A stretch of 64,000 nucleotides of DNA from JBMOUD01 sp049319665 (GCF_049319665.1 NZ_JBMOUD010000008.1:62001-126000); one strand, 5' to 3'; shown: positions 45,401 through 54,925, counted from the first letter of the stretch. The notes: a model not told the origin generated them from the letters alone. Numbers and translations are program-made.

Positions 45401-45746
45401 CGTTGATACCTGGCAGGCCGATGCGGTGCGCGATACTCGCACTTTATCGGGTGGCGAAAGCTTCCTGGTCAGTCTGGCGCTAGCGCTGGCCCTTTCGGAT
45501 TTGGTAAGCGACAAAACCCGTATTGACTCGCTGTTCCTCGACGAAGGCTTTGGCACGCTTGACGCCGACACGCTGGATACCGCGCTTGATGCCTTGGATA
45601 GCCTGAACGCTTCGGGTAAAACTATCGGCGTCATCAGCCACGTCGAAGCCATGAAAGATCGTATTCCGGTGCAAATTAAAGTCAAAAAGGTCAACGGGCT
45701 GGGCGTGAGTCAATTGAGCAATGAGTTTAGAGTGCACAGTGAATAA
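42489..45746 (+). CDS. sbcC: Exonuclease subunit SbcC
   Basis: SbcC is the Rad50-type ATPase partner of SbcD. Its 1085 residues are somewhat more than E. coli's 1048. The Walker A site [11 protein letters not shown] lies near the start. Very Gln-rich coiled coils flank the zinc-hook CPLC in the middle (about residue 536). The signature [20 protein letters not shown] and Walker [13 protein letters not shown] lie near the end. The Gln-rich arms explain the extra length. It overlaps sbcD by four bases and is convergent with an AraC-type gene. Confidence 0.98.
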   Translation: MKILSLRLKNLNSLEGEWKIDFTAEPFASNGLFAITGPTGAGKTTLLDAICLALYHQTPRLNVTPTQNELMTRHTAESLAEVEFEVKGVGYRAFWSQRRAKMSPDGNLQAPKVELALLADGKIIADKVRDKLDRIAELTGLDFGRFTKSMMLSQGQFAAFLNADANDRAELLEELTGTEIYGLLSERVFEQNKEAKITLDGLHQRMAGIELLSEEQRQTLETELAALNTQESNLGQQAQQRQQDLNWLQQWQQVQQKHRQSQQRLTAAEQESAAAAPQLQQLARSEPAEKLRPLLSERQRSVQQTQQLQHLLSQLTQQQAQQVAQMTPLNQALEQAQTARQQQIQQQRQQQTLIEEKVLPLDSDIAQRRKLQADAQQSLAQQAEQIKEQNAAQEQLAAERQKLDALNLQHLARQNTLTAALAAQQQQQAELEKQHPLATLQQQQAELVQLRPVRQQLFSLSQLFAPLNRRVAQQSQDIAQNQTQLAQEEQRLGEIRQQCQKQLEHLNDVKARLKSEELIVSLTAERANLQSGQACPLCGSTSHPAIDSYQEIKPSETAQRVEKMQQEFDAIKTSGIELAARIKSRKEQHSRLQAQLEQDQQQLTTQLDSWQQLSAPLKLTFGLADAEQISQWLAELDQQEQQLQALISQHEQLSRRLQQAKDAVNQASSEQQKVQQQSALLAERSTLTQQNQAKLQEQLTHLQTQFAEGEKTLAELNRQRHELFDDRQVAQVREHLHQQQQAAEKTVNDAAESLHKAQEQRDKLTGQVVSTQQQKLQATERLQQAETSWQQALSASEFADEEAVKQALLDDTLRQQLQQRKENLQQQLTQAQTLLGDATQTLEQHRLARPAHLAENENSLEELTAQQTELSQQIKTLQQRLGEVKNQLESDKLRHSGQQTLIAQIVQAQETCDDWGYLNVMIGSSDGAKFRKFAQGLTLDHLVYLANRQLEKLHGRYLLQRKTSDALELQVVDTWQADAVRDTRTLSGGESFLVSLALALALSDLVSDKTRIDSLFLDEGFGTLDADTLDTALDALDSLNASGKTIGVISHVEAMKDRIPVQIKVKKVNGLGVSQLSNEFRVHSE

Positions 45747-45791
45747 GTACACAGTGAATAGCCGCTAAAACCCAAACAGGCGTGTCGGATT

Positions 45792-46856
45792 TTAATGCTG
45801 ACTCGCCTGTCGCCACTGCCTTGGGCTTACGCCGAACCAGCGGCGGAAAGCGCGCGAGAAGGCGCTGGCTTCCGAATATCCCAGTAATAATGCCATTTCC
45901 GAGATGGGCAATTGCTGTTGCTGTAAATAATGGGTCGCCATTTCGCAACGTACTTTATCGACCAACGTCGTAAAACTCAGATTTTGTTCACGCAACCGGC
46001 GTTGTAACGATGCCGGTGACATGCCCATTTTATCTGCCAGCTCATCTAATACCGGTTCGCCGTGCAATAAGGCCCGACGTACGCCAGAACGGGCGCTATC
46101 GACCAACGATTGGGGCGATAAACTCTCGCTATTGAGCCGACGAATCGCGTCTTGCATCACCATTAGCAGTGTTGCGTCACGCTCTGGCATCGCACGTTGC
46201 AGGCTGCTTTTAACGATCAACATTGAGTTATAGGGCTGGTCGAAATAGACCGGCGCATCGAAAATCTTGCAGTGCTCATGCCATTGCTCCGGGCGCGGGT
46301 GCTCAAAGTGAACTTCGCGCGGGTTCCAACTTTTACCCAACGCGTGGCGCAGCAAATTGAGGATCATCCCCAACGTTAGCTCGGCATCCTGACGTTTCGA
46401 TAAAATACCGCCGTGGCGTACCTGATAATCGAGACGGTAATGATCGCCTTTATCCACCAGCCGCGTCAGGGTGTTGTGTTGATGAAAAGGAAACGCGTTG
46501 ACCACGTTTTGCAGCGCCCGTTCTGCCGTCTCAGAACACAACCCGATATAACCAATTAAGCCCAATGACTGAGGTTTAAATTGTCGGCCATAAAGCAGAC
46601 CAAAGTTATCACAAGCGGATTGGCGAGCGGCCTCCTCCAATACCTTGCAGTAGTTGGTCAGTTCAAGACTCATCGTCGGTTGTTGTAACAATTCCGGGTT
46701 GATATGACAGGTGCCCAGCACCCGATCAACATCCGCCCCTTTGCCGAGGATGAAATCGCTCAGGCCCGAAGCCGCGGCGGCGAGTACGCCGCAATTACTG
46801 TTATGTTGTGTCAGACCAAACGGACTGGCCTGACGAAGGATATCTGTCCGCATCAT
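45792..46856 (-). CDS. AraC family transcriptional regulator
   Basis: The 354-residue protein has an N-terminal ligand-sensing domain of the Arabinose_bd type (about 40-225) and a C-terminal AraC DNA-binding domain with two helix-turn-helix motifs (about 255-350, MSPASLQRRLREQNLSFTTLVDKVRCEMA and GYSEASAFSRAFRRWFGVSPRQWR). Members often control catabolic genes next door. It lies downstream of, and in the same direction as, a kinase gene, 370 bases away, and near an ethanolamine-type permease. E. coli has araJ and mak after sbcC, so the block is an insertion relative to that order. The ligand is unknown. Confidence 0.85.
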   Translation of the reverse strand: MMRTDILRQASPFGLTQHNSNCGVLAAAASGLSDFILGKGADVDRVLGTCHINPELLQQPTMSLELTNYCKVLEEAARQSACDNFGLLYGRQFKPQSLGLIGYIGLCSETAERALQNVVNAFPFHQHNTLTRLVDKGDHYRLDYQVRHGGILSKRQDAELTLGMILNLLRHALGKSWNPREVHFEHPRPEQWHEHCKIFDAPVYFDQPYNSMLIVKSSLQRAMPERDATLLMVMQDAIRRLNSESLSPQSLVDSARSGVRRALLHGEPVLDELADKMGMSPASLQRRLREQNLSFTTLVDKVRCEMATHYLQQQQLPISEMALLLGYSEASAFSRAFRRWFGVSPRQWRQASQH

Positions 46857-47226
46857 CGGTTCACTCTGTTGGCATCAAAGATGATGGAGTACTGCAAGTT
46901 TCATACCAATCTGCAGTCTCCAATGAGACAGGGCGACAGCGATTACTCCTTCCCCTAGAGATTAAGATAGAGTCTCTGGCGACTTGTGGTTGTGCAGTGG
47001 TGCACAGAAAACGGGCAGCGTACAACCACTCATGTTGCCAAACAGCCATGCATTTTCTGGATAGATTAAAAGAGTGTGTGGAAAATCCGAGTTAACGCGA
47101 GATGAGCAGATATGCTAGATAACAGGATAAATATTATTGTTCATCAGCCCAAATTCACCGCTGGGGCAGATTTGGGCTGTGGTCCACACGCTAGGGATCA
47201 GAATAGCTAACGATCAAAATATGGGA
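46857..47226. other. Kinase to AraC intergenic region
   Basis: This 370-base gap carries presumptive promoter DNA for the AraC gene and, at 47147-47179, a hairpin (AGCCCAAAT/ATTTGGGCT with a 15-base loop) about 50 bases past the kinase stop. Short frames have no family resemblance. Confidence 0.45.
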
Positions 47227-48237
47227 TCAAACAATGGCGAGAGGCTGATCAATAGTGTCGAGATAATGGCGGCACAAACGTAAACTTTCCGCTTCCCAAT
47301 GTTCACCCAGGCTTATCGCCATTTCCGTTGTTGCATGCGATCCCACCCAAGCCAACAGTTGGATACGACGCTGCGCGATCATCGTCGGAAGAATGGCCAG
47401 ATCCGCGTCGCTAATCGGACAGACACGCTGATAGCCACGTAACCATTGTTGTAGCCACTGATCCGCCTGCGGATAGTGTTCAATAAAACTGATTGCCGCC
47501 GCCGCATCGTGCATGTACCAACCAAAACCGCAGTCATCAAAATCGATCACTCGCGTCTCACCCTTATGCATCAACAGATTGGTTAAACGCAGATCGGCAT
47601 GGATCAAACCAAAGCGTTGTGCGTCTTGTCCATAGTCCTGTAAACGGCTGTCGATCTGCTGCAATGCTTCTTCCACCAGCGGATGATCTGCCGCTGTCAG
47701 ACGCGGCGCATCTTGCCAACGTCCCCAATGACTGTTCTCTCCCACCATGCTTGGGTTGTCCCACAAAATGCGTTGAAACCCGGCGGGGCGTTGCCAGCGA
47801 CGGCTGTGCTGATGCAATCTGCCAGTCACTTCACCGAGCTGCATAAAGGCGCGAGGATCGACTTCCGTCGTCGGCATTTCACCCTCGATCCAGTGAAACA
47901 ACACCACATTACGGCTTTCAGTTTCATTGACCATTAACGTCTGTACCTGCTGGCCATCAAGACCGGTCAGCGCCTGCGGTACTTGGATACCTGATTCCTG
48001 TAAAGCATCTAACCACGCCAGCTCACTTTCAATACCTTCGCGTGAATGATAATCCCCACGATGAATACGCAGCGCATAGCGTTTTCCATCGAAGGCCAAA
48101 ATTTTAAAGGTCGCGTTTTCTGAGCGGCAGAGCAGCGATAGTTGGCCTTGTACATTGGCGGAATAACGTTTTATCGCCTGTTCTGCAAGCTGGTACAGAC
48201 TCGCGTTATCCAAGGTATCAGACTGTTTTGCATTCAT
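47227..48237 (-). CDS. Aminoglycoside-phosphotransferase-fold small-molecule kinase
   Basis: The 336-residue protein has the APH/choline-kinase fold: an N-lobe with YALRIHRGDYHSREGIESELAWL, the catalytic loop LIHADLRLTNLLMH (about 216-229), where HxDxxxxN binds substrate and magnesium, and the metal segment VIDFDDCGFGWYMHDAA. Relatives phosphorylate homoserine, choline, ethanolamine or hydroxylysine; it is probably not an antibiotic-resistance enzyme. It diverges from an ethanolamine-type permease, which suggests that the imported amino-alcohol or a related compound is the substrate. That link is inference. A GGAG ribosome site precedes the ATG. Confidence 0.78.
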   Translation of the reverse strand: MNAKQSDTLDNASLYQLAEQAIKRYSANVQGQLSLLCRSENATFKILAFDGKRYALRIHRGDYHSREGIESELAWLDALQESGIQVPQALTGLDGQQVQTLMVNETESRNVVLFHWIEGEMPTTEVDPRAFMQLGEVTGRLHQHSRRWQRPAGFQRILWDNPSMVGENSHWGRWQDAPRLTAADHPLVEEALQQIDSRLQDYGQDAQRFGLIHADLRLTNLLMHKGETRVIDFDDCGFGWYMHDAAAAISFIEHYPQADQWLQQWLRGYQRVCPISDADLAILPTMIAQRRIQLLAWVGSHATTEMAISLGEHWEAESLRLCRHYLDTIDQPLAIV

Positions 48238-48536
48238 CAGAATTCACTCCGGGCCAGTTAATGTTCAGTTTCCTTCAGCCCGCAATACACGGCGAGGAAT
48301 GACATCAGAATGAAAGCAGATGGGTTTATCCGCTTGACTCTAGAGGGTCAATTGTTGACAGCAGAGCGCAGGATAATGGATGAGCGATGAAATTTGACTC
48401 TGACGTGGCGGTTCGGCGATGCCAGAGTCAAGTTTTGTGTTTGTGCTGTGATGCATTATCGCTACATACCTGCTCATCGGCAGGCGATAACGCCGCCGGA
48501 GACTCATCAGCCTTAGATTGTCTGGAGATGATAATA

Positions 48537-49907
48537 ATGACATCGCAACTCAAACCAACGCTTGGCACTGTGCACCTATGGGCTATTGCCGTAGGACTGG
48601 TTATCTCGGGGGAATATTTCGGCTGGAGTTACGGCTGGGGTATTGCCGGAACGCTTGGCTTTTTGGTGACTACCTTATTGGTTGCCACGATGTACACCTG
48701 CTTTATTTTTAGCTTTACTGAATTGACCACTGCAATTCCTCATGCTGGCGGGCCTTTTGCTTACAGCCGTCGCGCCTTCGGTGAACTCGGTGGATTAATT
48801 GCCGGTATGGCGACGTTAATTGAATTTGTCTTTGCGCCACCGGCCATTGCCTTGGCGATCGGCGCTTATCTTAACGTGCAGTATCCTCACCTTGATCCCA
48901 AGGTAGCGGCGCTTGGCGCCTATCTTGTCTTTATGGCTCTAAACATCCTCGGGGTAAAATTAGCCGCTGTTTTTGAGCTGATTGTCACCGTGTTAGCGGT
49001 GCTGGAGCTGCTGGTATTTATGGGGGTGGTCGCACCAGGGTTTAGTCTAAGTAACTTTGTGCTCAATGGCTGGGCAGGAAGCTCGCACTTCTCGCTGCCT
49101 GCGGTATCAGGGATTTTCGCTGCCATTCCTTTCGCCATCTGGTTCTTCCTGGCTATTGAAGGAGCCGCAATGGCCGCCGAGGAGGCAAAAGATCCAAAAC
49201 GTACCATCCCTAAAGCTTATGTCAGCGGCATTTTAACCTTGGTGGTGTTAGCGATCGGCGTGATGATCATGGCAGGCAGTGCCGGGGACTGGAGCAAATT
49301 ATCCAATATTAACGATCCATTGCCGCAAGCAATGAAAATGGTGGTTGGTGAACATTCCGGCTGGATGCACATGTTGGTATGGATTGGTTTGTTTGGCCTG
49401 ATTGCCAGTTTCCACGGCATTATTCTTGGCTATTCACGCCAGTTTTTTGCCCTGGCTCGCGCAGGGTATCTCCCGGCCGGTTTAGCTAAACTCTCTCGTT
49501 TTCAAACACCACATCGCGCCATATTATTAGGTGGCGTAATCGGCATTGCGGCTATTTTCAGTGATAACCTGCTGAATTTCCAAGGCATGACACTCACCGC
49601 CGCGATGATCACTATGGCGGTATTTGGTGCCATTGTCATGTATATCATGAGCATGCTGAGTCTGTTCCGCTTGCGCAGTAAAGAGCCAAAAATGGCACGT
49701 AGTTTCTTGGCTCCCGGCTATCCGATTGTCCCCGCCATTGCGCTGATTCTCGCGGTGGTTTGTCTTATCGCTATGCTGTGGTTCAACCTGGAAATCGCAG
49801 GCGTATTCGTGCTGTTTATGGCCGCCGCCTATTTGTACTTTATTCTGACCAAGAAACAGCGCACAAACGCGCCAAAAGATTCAATGTTAGTAAGTGGAGA
49901 AGTGTAA
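48537..49907 (+). CDS. Ethanolamine-type APC permease
   Basis: This inner-membrane amino acid/polyamine/organocation permease resembles the ethanolamine permease group, with the distinctive start block VISGEYFGWSYGWGIAGTLGFL. The ATG at 48537 with TGGAG 9 bases upstream gives 456 residues and twelve membrane segments; a frame that extends 50 codons further is unlikely. No ethanolamine ammonia-lyase genes (eutBC) are nearby, so ethanolamine itself is not proven as substrate. It shares a 300-base divergent promoter region with the kinase gene. Confidence 0.8.
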   Translation: MTSQLKPTLGTVHLWAIAVGLVISGEYFGWSYGWGIAGTLGFLVTTLLVATMYTCFIFSFTELTTAIPHAGGPFAYSRRAFGELGGLIAGMATLIEFVFAPPAIALAIGAYLNVQYPHLDPKVAALGAYLVFMALNILGVKLAAVFELIVTVLAVLELLVFMGVVAPGFSLSNFVLNGWAGSSHFSLPAVSGIFAAIPFAIWFFLAIEGAAMAAEEAKDPKRTIPKAYVSGILTLVVLAIGVMIMAGSAGDWSKLSNINDPLPQAMKMVVGEHSGWMHMLVWIGLFGLIASFHGIILGYSRQFFALARAGYLPAGLAKLSRFQTPHRAILLGGVIGIAAIFSDNLLNFQGMTLTAAMITMAVFGAIVMYIMSMLSLFRLRSKEPKMARSFLAPGYPIVPAIALILAVVCLIAMLWFNLEIAGVFVLFMAAAYLYFILTKKQRTNAPKDSMLVSGEV

Positions 49908-49918
49908 ACCTTCACTTA

Positions 49919-49934
49919 GCCTGAAGCTTCAGGC
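49919..49934. terminator. Palindrome after the permease gene
   Basis: GCCTGAAGCTTCAGGC is a perfect 16-base palindrome 12 bases past the permease stop. It may act as a weak terminator or transcript end; no T run follows. Confidence 0.4.
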
Positions 49935-50002
49935 CAAAAGCTTGATAATAATCACATCATCATGGAAGCATTTTTCTACGTAATTATGTGGGAATTGTGT
50001 AA

Positions 50003-50268
50003 GTTCGGTCGCTTATCAACAGGCATTCATCTGGCAGCATAACCGAACGCGCCCGGCAAGGGTTTTAGGGCGAAAACCCTTGCATCCCGCGCCTTACGCT
50101 TAGCTTGTCGGGTCGCTTTGCGACTTCCCGCGCTCGCTGCTTCGGTCGGACGGGTCGGCTGAGACGGGCGTCCTGCCCGGCTCAGCCTAAAGTTGCCTTC
50201 CCTGGCAACTTTCCCCTGACCTCATCCGTTCGCTTGGCCGACAAGATGCGCTATTAAAGGTCAAAAGA
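50003..50268. repeat. Structured dispersed repeat, copy A
   Basis: This 266-base GC-rich element lies between the convergent permease and mak genes. Stems seen: GTTCGGT/ACCGAAC at the left; GCAAGGGTTTT/AAAACCCTTGC (50056-50083); CTTGTCGG/CCGACAAG (50104-50245), which encloses several inner hairpins; CGGGC/GCCCG; and AAAGTTGCC/GGCAACTTT (50189-50212). Copy B at 61142-61401 is alignable along its whole length, and the stems keep pairing despite base changes. No reading frame is conserved. Confidence 0.88.
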
Positions 50269-50276
50269 TTCCCCCC

Positions 50277-51185
50277 TTATTCTTCTGCCCAGAGCCAGGC
50301 GGCTCCTCTTACGCCGCTTGAATCGCCATGAAGCGCTTTACGTATTGGGGTTTCGCATTCGCCACCAAATACCCACGGTTTTATCAGTTGCGGGAGCGTT
50401 TGATACAGGCGGTCAACGTTGCTCATGCCGCCACCCAGCACAATAACGTCAGGATCGAGGATATTGACCACGTTAGCTAAAGCTTTTGCCAGACGATGCT
50501 CGTAACGGCTAATCGCCAGTTCGGCAATAGAATCATTGTTGGCAACACGCTGCATGATTTCACGCCCGGTCAACCGCTGGCCCGACAGGCGGAAATAATC
50601 TTCGGAAAAACCGGTCCCGGACACAAACGTCTCGACGCAACCCGATTTACCGCAATAACAAGGTACCTGCTGCTGGAAACGGATTTCATCTTCATCAAGC
50701 CAAGGCAAAGGATTGTGGCCCCACTCTCCGGCGTTGCCATTGCCACCGGCGTGTACTTGGGCATCTAGCGCCACGCCAGCGCCACAGCCAGTGCCAATTA
50801 TGACGGCAAAAACCGTCTTCTTACCTGCACCTGCGCCGTCGGTAGCTTCAGAGACTGCCAGACAGTTAGCATCGTTAGCCAAGCGCACTTCTCGCTCCAG
50901 CAATGCTGATAAATCTCGGTCTAACGGCTGGTGGTTGAGCCATACCGAGTTAGCATTTTTAACTTTGCCCGTCTGCGGCGATATTGTGCCAGGGATCCCG
51001 ACACCAACGCTGCCTTGCTGTCCAGTGGCTTGTTCTGCATCACTGACCAATCCAGCAATAGCATCGACGGTTTTCTGGTAGTCATCGCGTGGCGTATCTA
51101 TTCGTTTACGGAACAGCTCTTTGCCTTCATTAGATAACGCGATCACTTCTATTTTTGTACCACCAAGATCGATCCCAATACGCAC
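50277..51185 (-). CDS. mak: Fructokinase (ROK family)
   Basis: Mak phosphorylates fructose (manno(fructo)kinase) with ATP. The 302-residue product starts [17 protein letters not shown] with the ROK phosphate-binding motif. It has the catalytic block [11 protein letters not shown], the GTGCGAGV segment, and zinc ligands in [15 protein letters not shown]. The match to E. coli Mak is full-length (302 residues in both). It lies between structured repeat A and a terminal-inverted-repeat element and diverges from rdgC, as in E. coli. Confidence 0.97.
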   Translation of the reverse strand: MRIGIDLGGTKIEVIALSNEGKELFRKRIDTPRDDYQKTVDAIAGLVSDAEQATGQQGSVGVGIPGTISPQTGKVKNANSVWLNHQPLDRDLSALLEREVRLANDANCLAVSEATDGAGAGKKTVFAVIIGTGCGAGVALDAQVHAGGNGNAGEWGHNPLPWLDEDEIRFQQQVPCYCGKSGCVETFVSGTGFSEDYFRLSGQRLTGREIMQRVANNDSIAELAISRYEHRLAKALANVVNILDPDVIVLGGGMSNVDRLYQTLPQLIKPWVFGGECETPIRKALHGDSSGVRGAAWLWAEE

Positions 51186-51353
51186 AATAGCTCTCCAGAA
51201 TTTCAGTCAGTTATGAATCCAGTTTATAACACGATGGCCTTTGTATCGTGGCGAGACGATACAAAATCGCACCGATGCTGTCATTAGTAGGGTCAGTAAT
51301 TTCTTAACGACTGATGCGGCTCAATTGGTTATCATGCCGCCCTGCATATACTT

Positions 51354-51500
51354 AGAGCCTATCCCAGTAGGCGTTATTGTTGCAGGCATGTTGGACACGG
51401 ACAGCGCACAGAAACCGCAGCGTACACGCAGTACGTGAGGATTTCGAGCACTGCCCAGGTTCAACATGGCAAAGTAAATAGCCCTAATGGGATAGGCTCT
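51354..51500. mobile_element. 147-base element with terminal inverted repeats (MITE-like)
   Basis: The ends read AGAGCCTATCCCAGTAGG and its near-perfect reverse complement CCCTAATGGGATAGGCTCT, giving about 25-base terminal inverted repeats with a few mismatches. Inner arms ATGTTGGAC and GTTCAACAT also pair, so the whole element folds as a long hairpin. TTA occurs directly at both ends (51352-51354 and 51500-51502), a possible short target duplication. It has no reading frame. It sits 41 bases upstream of the rdgC start, inside the presumed rdgC promoter or leader. Confidence 0.75.
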
Positions 51501-51541
51501 TAATCAGCGTGTATCAAGCACGCAGGGACAGGGATAACACT

Positions 51542-52456
51542 ATGTTATGGTTTAAAAATTTATTGGTATACCGTTTGAGCCGTGAAGTTTCACTGTCTGC
51601 TGACGAGATGGAAAAACAGCTGTCTGCTTTCACTTTCACCCCGTGCGGTAGCCAAGATATGGCTAAAACCGGCTGGGTGTCGCCAATGGGTTCTCACGGC
51701 GGCGACGCATTGACTCATGTTGCCAATGGGCAAATTTTGGTTTGTGCGCGTACTGAACAGAAAATTCTGCCATCCCCGGTGATCAAGCAAGAATTGCAGG
51801 CAAAAATCGAGCAAATCGAAGGCGAGCAACATCGCAAGCTGAAGAAAACCGAAAAAGACTCGCTGAAAGATGAAGTGCTGCATAGCCTGATGCCGCGTGC
51901 TTTTAGTCGTTTTAGCCAAACTTATATGTGGATCGATACCGTTAATGGCCTGATCATGGTTGATGCGGGAAGTGCTAAGAAAGCCGAAGATATGCTGGCG
52001 CTACTGCGCAAAAGCTTAGGTTCGCTTCCGGTCGTGCCATTGACCATGGAAAGCCCTATCGAATTAACCCTGACAGAATGGGTGCGCTCCGGTGAAACAC
52101 CGGCAGGTTTTGCGTTACAAGACGAAGCCGAGCTGAAAGCGATTCTGGAAGAAGGCGGCGTGATTCGCTGCAAGAAACAGGCGCTGGTGAGCGATGAAAT
52201 CGCTATTCATATCGAAAATGGCAAGCTGGTGACCAAATTGGCGCTCGATTGGCAAGAGCGTATTCAGATAGTGGTTGCCGATGACGGCAGTATCAAACGC
52301 CTGAAATTCGCCGATGTGATCCGTGAGCAAAACGACGATATTGACCGTGATGATTTTGCCCAGCGTTTTGACGCCGATTTTATTCTGATGACTGGCGAAG
52401 CAGCCGCGTTGATTAAAAACTTGATTGAAGCGCTAGGTGGCGAAGCACAGCGCTAA
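51542..52456 (+). CDS. rdgC: Recombination-associated protein RdgC
   Basis: RdgC is a ring-shaped DNA-binding protein that restrains RecA. The start at 51542 ([16 protein letters not shown]) gives 304 residues, against 303 in E. coli; an upstream in-phase ATG adds 11 unsupported residues. Family blocks include [18 protein letters not shown] and the C-terminal [29 protein letters not shown]-like element lies just upstream and may carry or alter its promoter. Confidence 0.97.
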   Translation: MLWFKNLLVYRLSREVSLSADEMEKQLSAFTFTPCGSQDMAKTGWVSPMGSHGGDALTHVANGQILVCARTEQKILPSPVIKQELQAKIEQIEGEQHRKLKKTEKDSLKDEVLHSLMPRAFSRFSQTYMWIDTVNGLIMVDAGSAKKAEDMLALLRKSLGSLPVVPLTMESPIELTLTEWVRSGETPAGFALQDEAELKAILEEGGVIRCKKQALVSDEIAIHIENGKLVTKLALDWQERIQIVVADDGSIKRLKFADVIREQNDDIDRDDFAQRFDADFILMTGEAAALIKNLIEALGGEAQR

Positions 52457-52491
52457 TTCAAATCAGATAATCATTTTAAAATCATAAAATT

Positions 52492-52512
52492 AAGGGGCGC
52501 ATCGCGCCCCTT
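52492..52512. terminator. Bidirectional terminator rdgC/ppnP
   Basis: AAGGGGCGC, an ATC loop and GCGCCCCTT form a compact stem between convergent genes. Confidence 0.85.
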
Positions 52513-52546
52513 GACTCTATTAGTCTGATTGACTCGTTGGCCGAGC

Positions 52547-52837
52547 TTATTTGCTCAGGTACTTACACAAATAAGAGGTCGCTTCAGGAACTTGCAGGTT
52601 AAATTCGCTGTTTGCGGGAACAAAGAATTTCTCACCCGGCATAAAGACCTGCCAATCAGGCGCGCCTGGCAGCAATACTTTTAATGAACCGCTAACCACC
52701 AGCATCTCTTCTGGCTTACCGGTACCAAAGGTATATTCGCCCGCTTCCATCACGCCCACGCTGGCTTCACCAACGCTATCGCTGTCAAAACCAATCGACT
52801 TAACTTTACCGGCAAAATACTCATTAACTTTCAACAT
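52547..52837 (-). CDS. ppnP: Pyrimidine/purine nucleoside phosphorylase PpnP
   Basis: PpnP (YaiE) is a small cupin-type enzyme that splits many nucleosides with phosphate. The start at 52837 ([17 protein letters not shown]) has an AAAGG ribosome site and gives 96 residues; E. coli has 94. Blocks [21 protein letters not shown] and TSYLCKYL are characteristic. An in-phase frame reaches 12 codons further up but lacks a ribosome site. The aroL-aroM-ppnP order is retained from E. coli. Confidence 0.95.
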   Translation of the reverse strand: MLKVNEYFAGKVKSIGFDSDSVGEASVGVMEAGEYTFGTGKPEEMLVVSGSLKVLLPGAPDWQVFMPGEKFFVPANSEFNLQVPEATSYLCKYLSK

Positions 52838-52979
52838 AGACTGGCCTTTAGCTAAAATATTCAGAAGACTCATATTAGGGGCATAACCAAGCCGCTGTCA
52901 CTGATTTTTCTTAGAAAACGGTGACAGATATCAAGTCTTGGCGATCTGCTATAAAACCAATCAATTAAAGCTAAAAACA

Positions 52980-53687
52980 CTAAATAATCAGCTCAGCGGC
53001 CAGTCTGGCAACCAGGGTATTCGAGAGCAATACTGGGAGCTGCAAATATTCTTCCAGCATTTCACCGTGATGCGTCTCATAACCGATGCAATCTAACACC
53101 ACCACTTCAGCGCCTTGTGCTTTTAGCGAAAGGGCTGCATCACGCAGTCTCTTTCCATCAGCCCCGCTTTCCTCAATCTCTCCCTCATTAAATAAATAAG
53201 GGCTAGTAACAGCAAAATGCGGTCTCTTGGCCAGATTTTTCCACTTATTAACCTGTTGTTCCATTTGCTCGGTATCAGACACAATAATGCCAACCTGATT
53301 AGTTCCAACAATACCGTCGATCAACGGAGGGACGAGACGATCTGGGTTAATTAACATCACTGACTGGGATTGCAAGCCGCTGAATTCACCACCGCACATG
53401 AGTAAAATAACCTCACAGCCTTTCTCTTCCATCCAGTTGATTTTTTCTTGCAGAGCCTGCTCAACGCGTTGTGACGAAAGCACGACTCGTGAACCATCTC
53501 GTAAACGAGAAATCACTATCGGCTCATCAATGGTCGGTGCAAAATACTGCTCAATTTCCAGGCGAGTCAGTCCGTCCAATAAACCGACATGCGTCAGGTT
53601 TTCAGTAGGGATATATTCATTAAGCAGTGGCATGATTTCGCCGCCAGGCGCCTGACCAATAGCCAGCGTTGCGAAAGTAGTCATCAT
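52980..53687 (-). CDS. aroM: AroM family protein
   Basis: AroM has unknown function and is linked to aroL in enterobacteria. The start at 53687 (MMTTFATLAIGQAPGGEIMP) follows GGAG by 8 bases and gives 235 residues; E. coli AroM has 225. The fold resembles Asp/Glu racemases, with the C-terminal block PVLLSNTLVARLAAEL. A frame reaching 48 codons upstream is open but not supported. The usual yaiA gene between aroL and aroM is missing. Confidence 0.9.
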   Translation of the reverse strand: MMTTFATLAIGQAPGGEIMPLLNEYIPTENLTHVGLLDGLTRLEIEQYFAPTIDEPIVISRLRDGSRVVLSSQRVEQALQEKINWMEEKGCEVILLMCGGEFSGLQSQSVMLINPDRLVPPLIDGIVGTNQVGIIVSDTEQMEQQVNKWKNLAKRPHFAVTSPYLFNEGEIEESGADGKRLRDAALSLKAQGAEVVVLDCIGYETHHGEMLEEYLQLPVLLSNTLVARLAAELII

Positions 53688-54346
53688 TTGTTCAGCTCCA
53701 GTCTGCAAAGGATGGAAAAGCAGAGTATTTTCATGGAGCGGCACACTTTGCTGGTGCGACTGGAAGTCTTCTTCCAATGACTCGTTATGATCTTTTGCCA
53801 GTGCGATGTTTATCCGATGAGAAGCATTCATATTATCCCCCGATATACCACTAATAATTGCTTATTTTTAATAATTACTTATTAGTATTTTGTTAGAAAT
53901 AATTACCAAGCCTTTAGCTCATTACAGAATTGCACATCAATAAACCATATTCATATTATGGTTTATAAAGGCGCTATGGGCGAATTTAGCTGAAAATTAG
54001 TTCTGTTATGATTCAGCGTCAAGGCGTTTGTTTTAAAGTAATATTTAACTAAGCGGTCATTACGCATATCTTGAAATGAAAGACCGTTCATCAATTCATT
54101 TAATCACCAATAAATGGTCAACCATTCGTCAATAAACAGCTATATTGGCTTTTTATTCTGCCAATCTATTTTTTTAAAAATAAACTCAAATTTGCAAACA
54201 CGAGGATTTTGCCCGCAGCTAAACACATTAGCTATGCGGCTAATAGTCAGCCGCATCCGTTCTAACAAGGGGGAACAGAAGATTCATTGAGAGGTAATCT
54301 GGCTAGCAATGCCAGATAGGGAAGAGATGAACAGCAGTAAGAGAAT
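53688..54346. other. aroL-aroM gap without yaiA
   Basis: This AT-rich gap of 659 bases replaces the short aroL-yaiA-aroM spacing of E. coli. It carries the aroM promoter region and a hairpin ATGCGGCT/AGCCGCAT at 54234-54256. I find no yaiA-like frame. No other gene or repeat is evident. Confidence 0.6.
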
Positions 54347-54868
54347 CTATCTCTGCAGCGCTGATATCGCGCTGAGGATATCCTCAACAACCTGTGCGGG
54401 ATCTTTACTGCCATCGACCACTATATGAGCCGCATCTTGATAAAGTGCTTCGCGTTCGCTCAGTACGTCCTGCATTTCTTCATTGATAGGGCGACCGGTT
54501 AACGTTGGACGCTGAGCCTGTTCTGGAGACGCTTCTAAACGCTGGGCCAGCGTTGTTGCTGATGAACGCAGATAAATCACTATGCCGGCTTCACGCATAA
54601 ATTGACGATTCTGCTCGGCAAGGATGGCACCACCGCCGGTAGCAATGACAAATTTTGCTGCACAAACGCTTTTGAGCGCCGCGGATTCTCGACGGCGGAA
54701 TCCCTCCCAACCTTCGCGAGCAACAATGTCAGCAACGCTAAGTTTTGAGGTTTGTAGCAGGTAGTGATCGGTATCAACAAACTCATATTCCAGACGTTGC
54801 GCCAGCGCAGAGCCTACCGTCGTTTTACCCGCACCACGCGCGCCGACCATAAAAATAGGTTGTATCAT
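54347..54868 (-). CDS. aroL: Shikimate kinase II
   Basis: AroL phosphorylates shikimate in aromatic amino acid synthesis. The 173-residue P-loop protein starts [22 protein letters not shown], with Walker [10 protein letters not shown], the shikimate-binding DTD motif (VDTDHY) and GGGAIL; the lid region shows RPTLTGRP. In E. coli it is repressed by TyrR; I could not identify a TyrR box, but a perfect palindrome lies upstream (54911-54925). Confidence 0.96.
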   Translation of the reverse strand: MIQPIFMVGARGAGKTTVGSALAQRLEYEFVDTDHYLLQTSKLSVADIVAREGWEGFRRRESAALKSVCAAKFVIATGGGAILAEQNRQFMREAGIVIYLRSSATTLAQRLEASPEQAQRPTLTGRPINEEMQDVLSEREALYQDAAHIVVDGSKDPAQVVEDILSAISALQR

Positions 54869-54910
54869 TGCTGCTATCCTTTAATCACCATCAACACCTT
54901 AAGCGACAGT

Positions 54911-54925
54911 GTGATTACTAATCAC
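54911..54925. promoter_or_regulatory. Operator-like palindrome upstream of aroL
   Basis: GTGATTACTAATCAC is a perfect palindrome with 7-base arms and a central C, 43 bases upstream of the aroL ATG. It suits a dimeric repressor. It does not match the TyrR consensus TGTAAA-N6-TTTACA, and its binder is unknown. Confidence 0.4.

Noticed and set aside
47227..48237. Antibiotic-resistance aminoglycoside phosphotransferase
   Set aside because: The fold is shared with many metabolic kinases, and the context with a permease and AraC regulator fits metabolism better.
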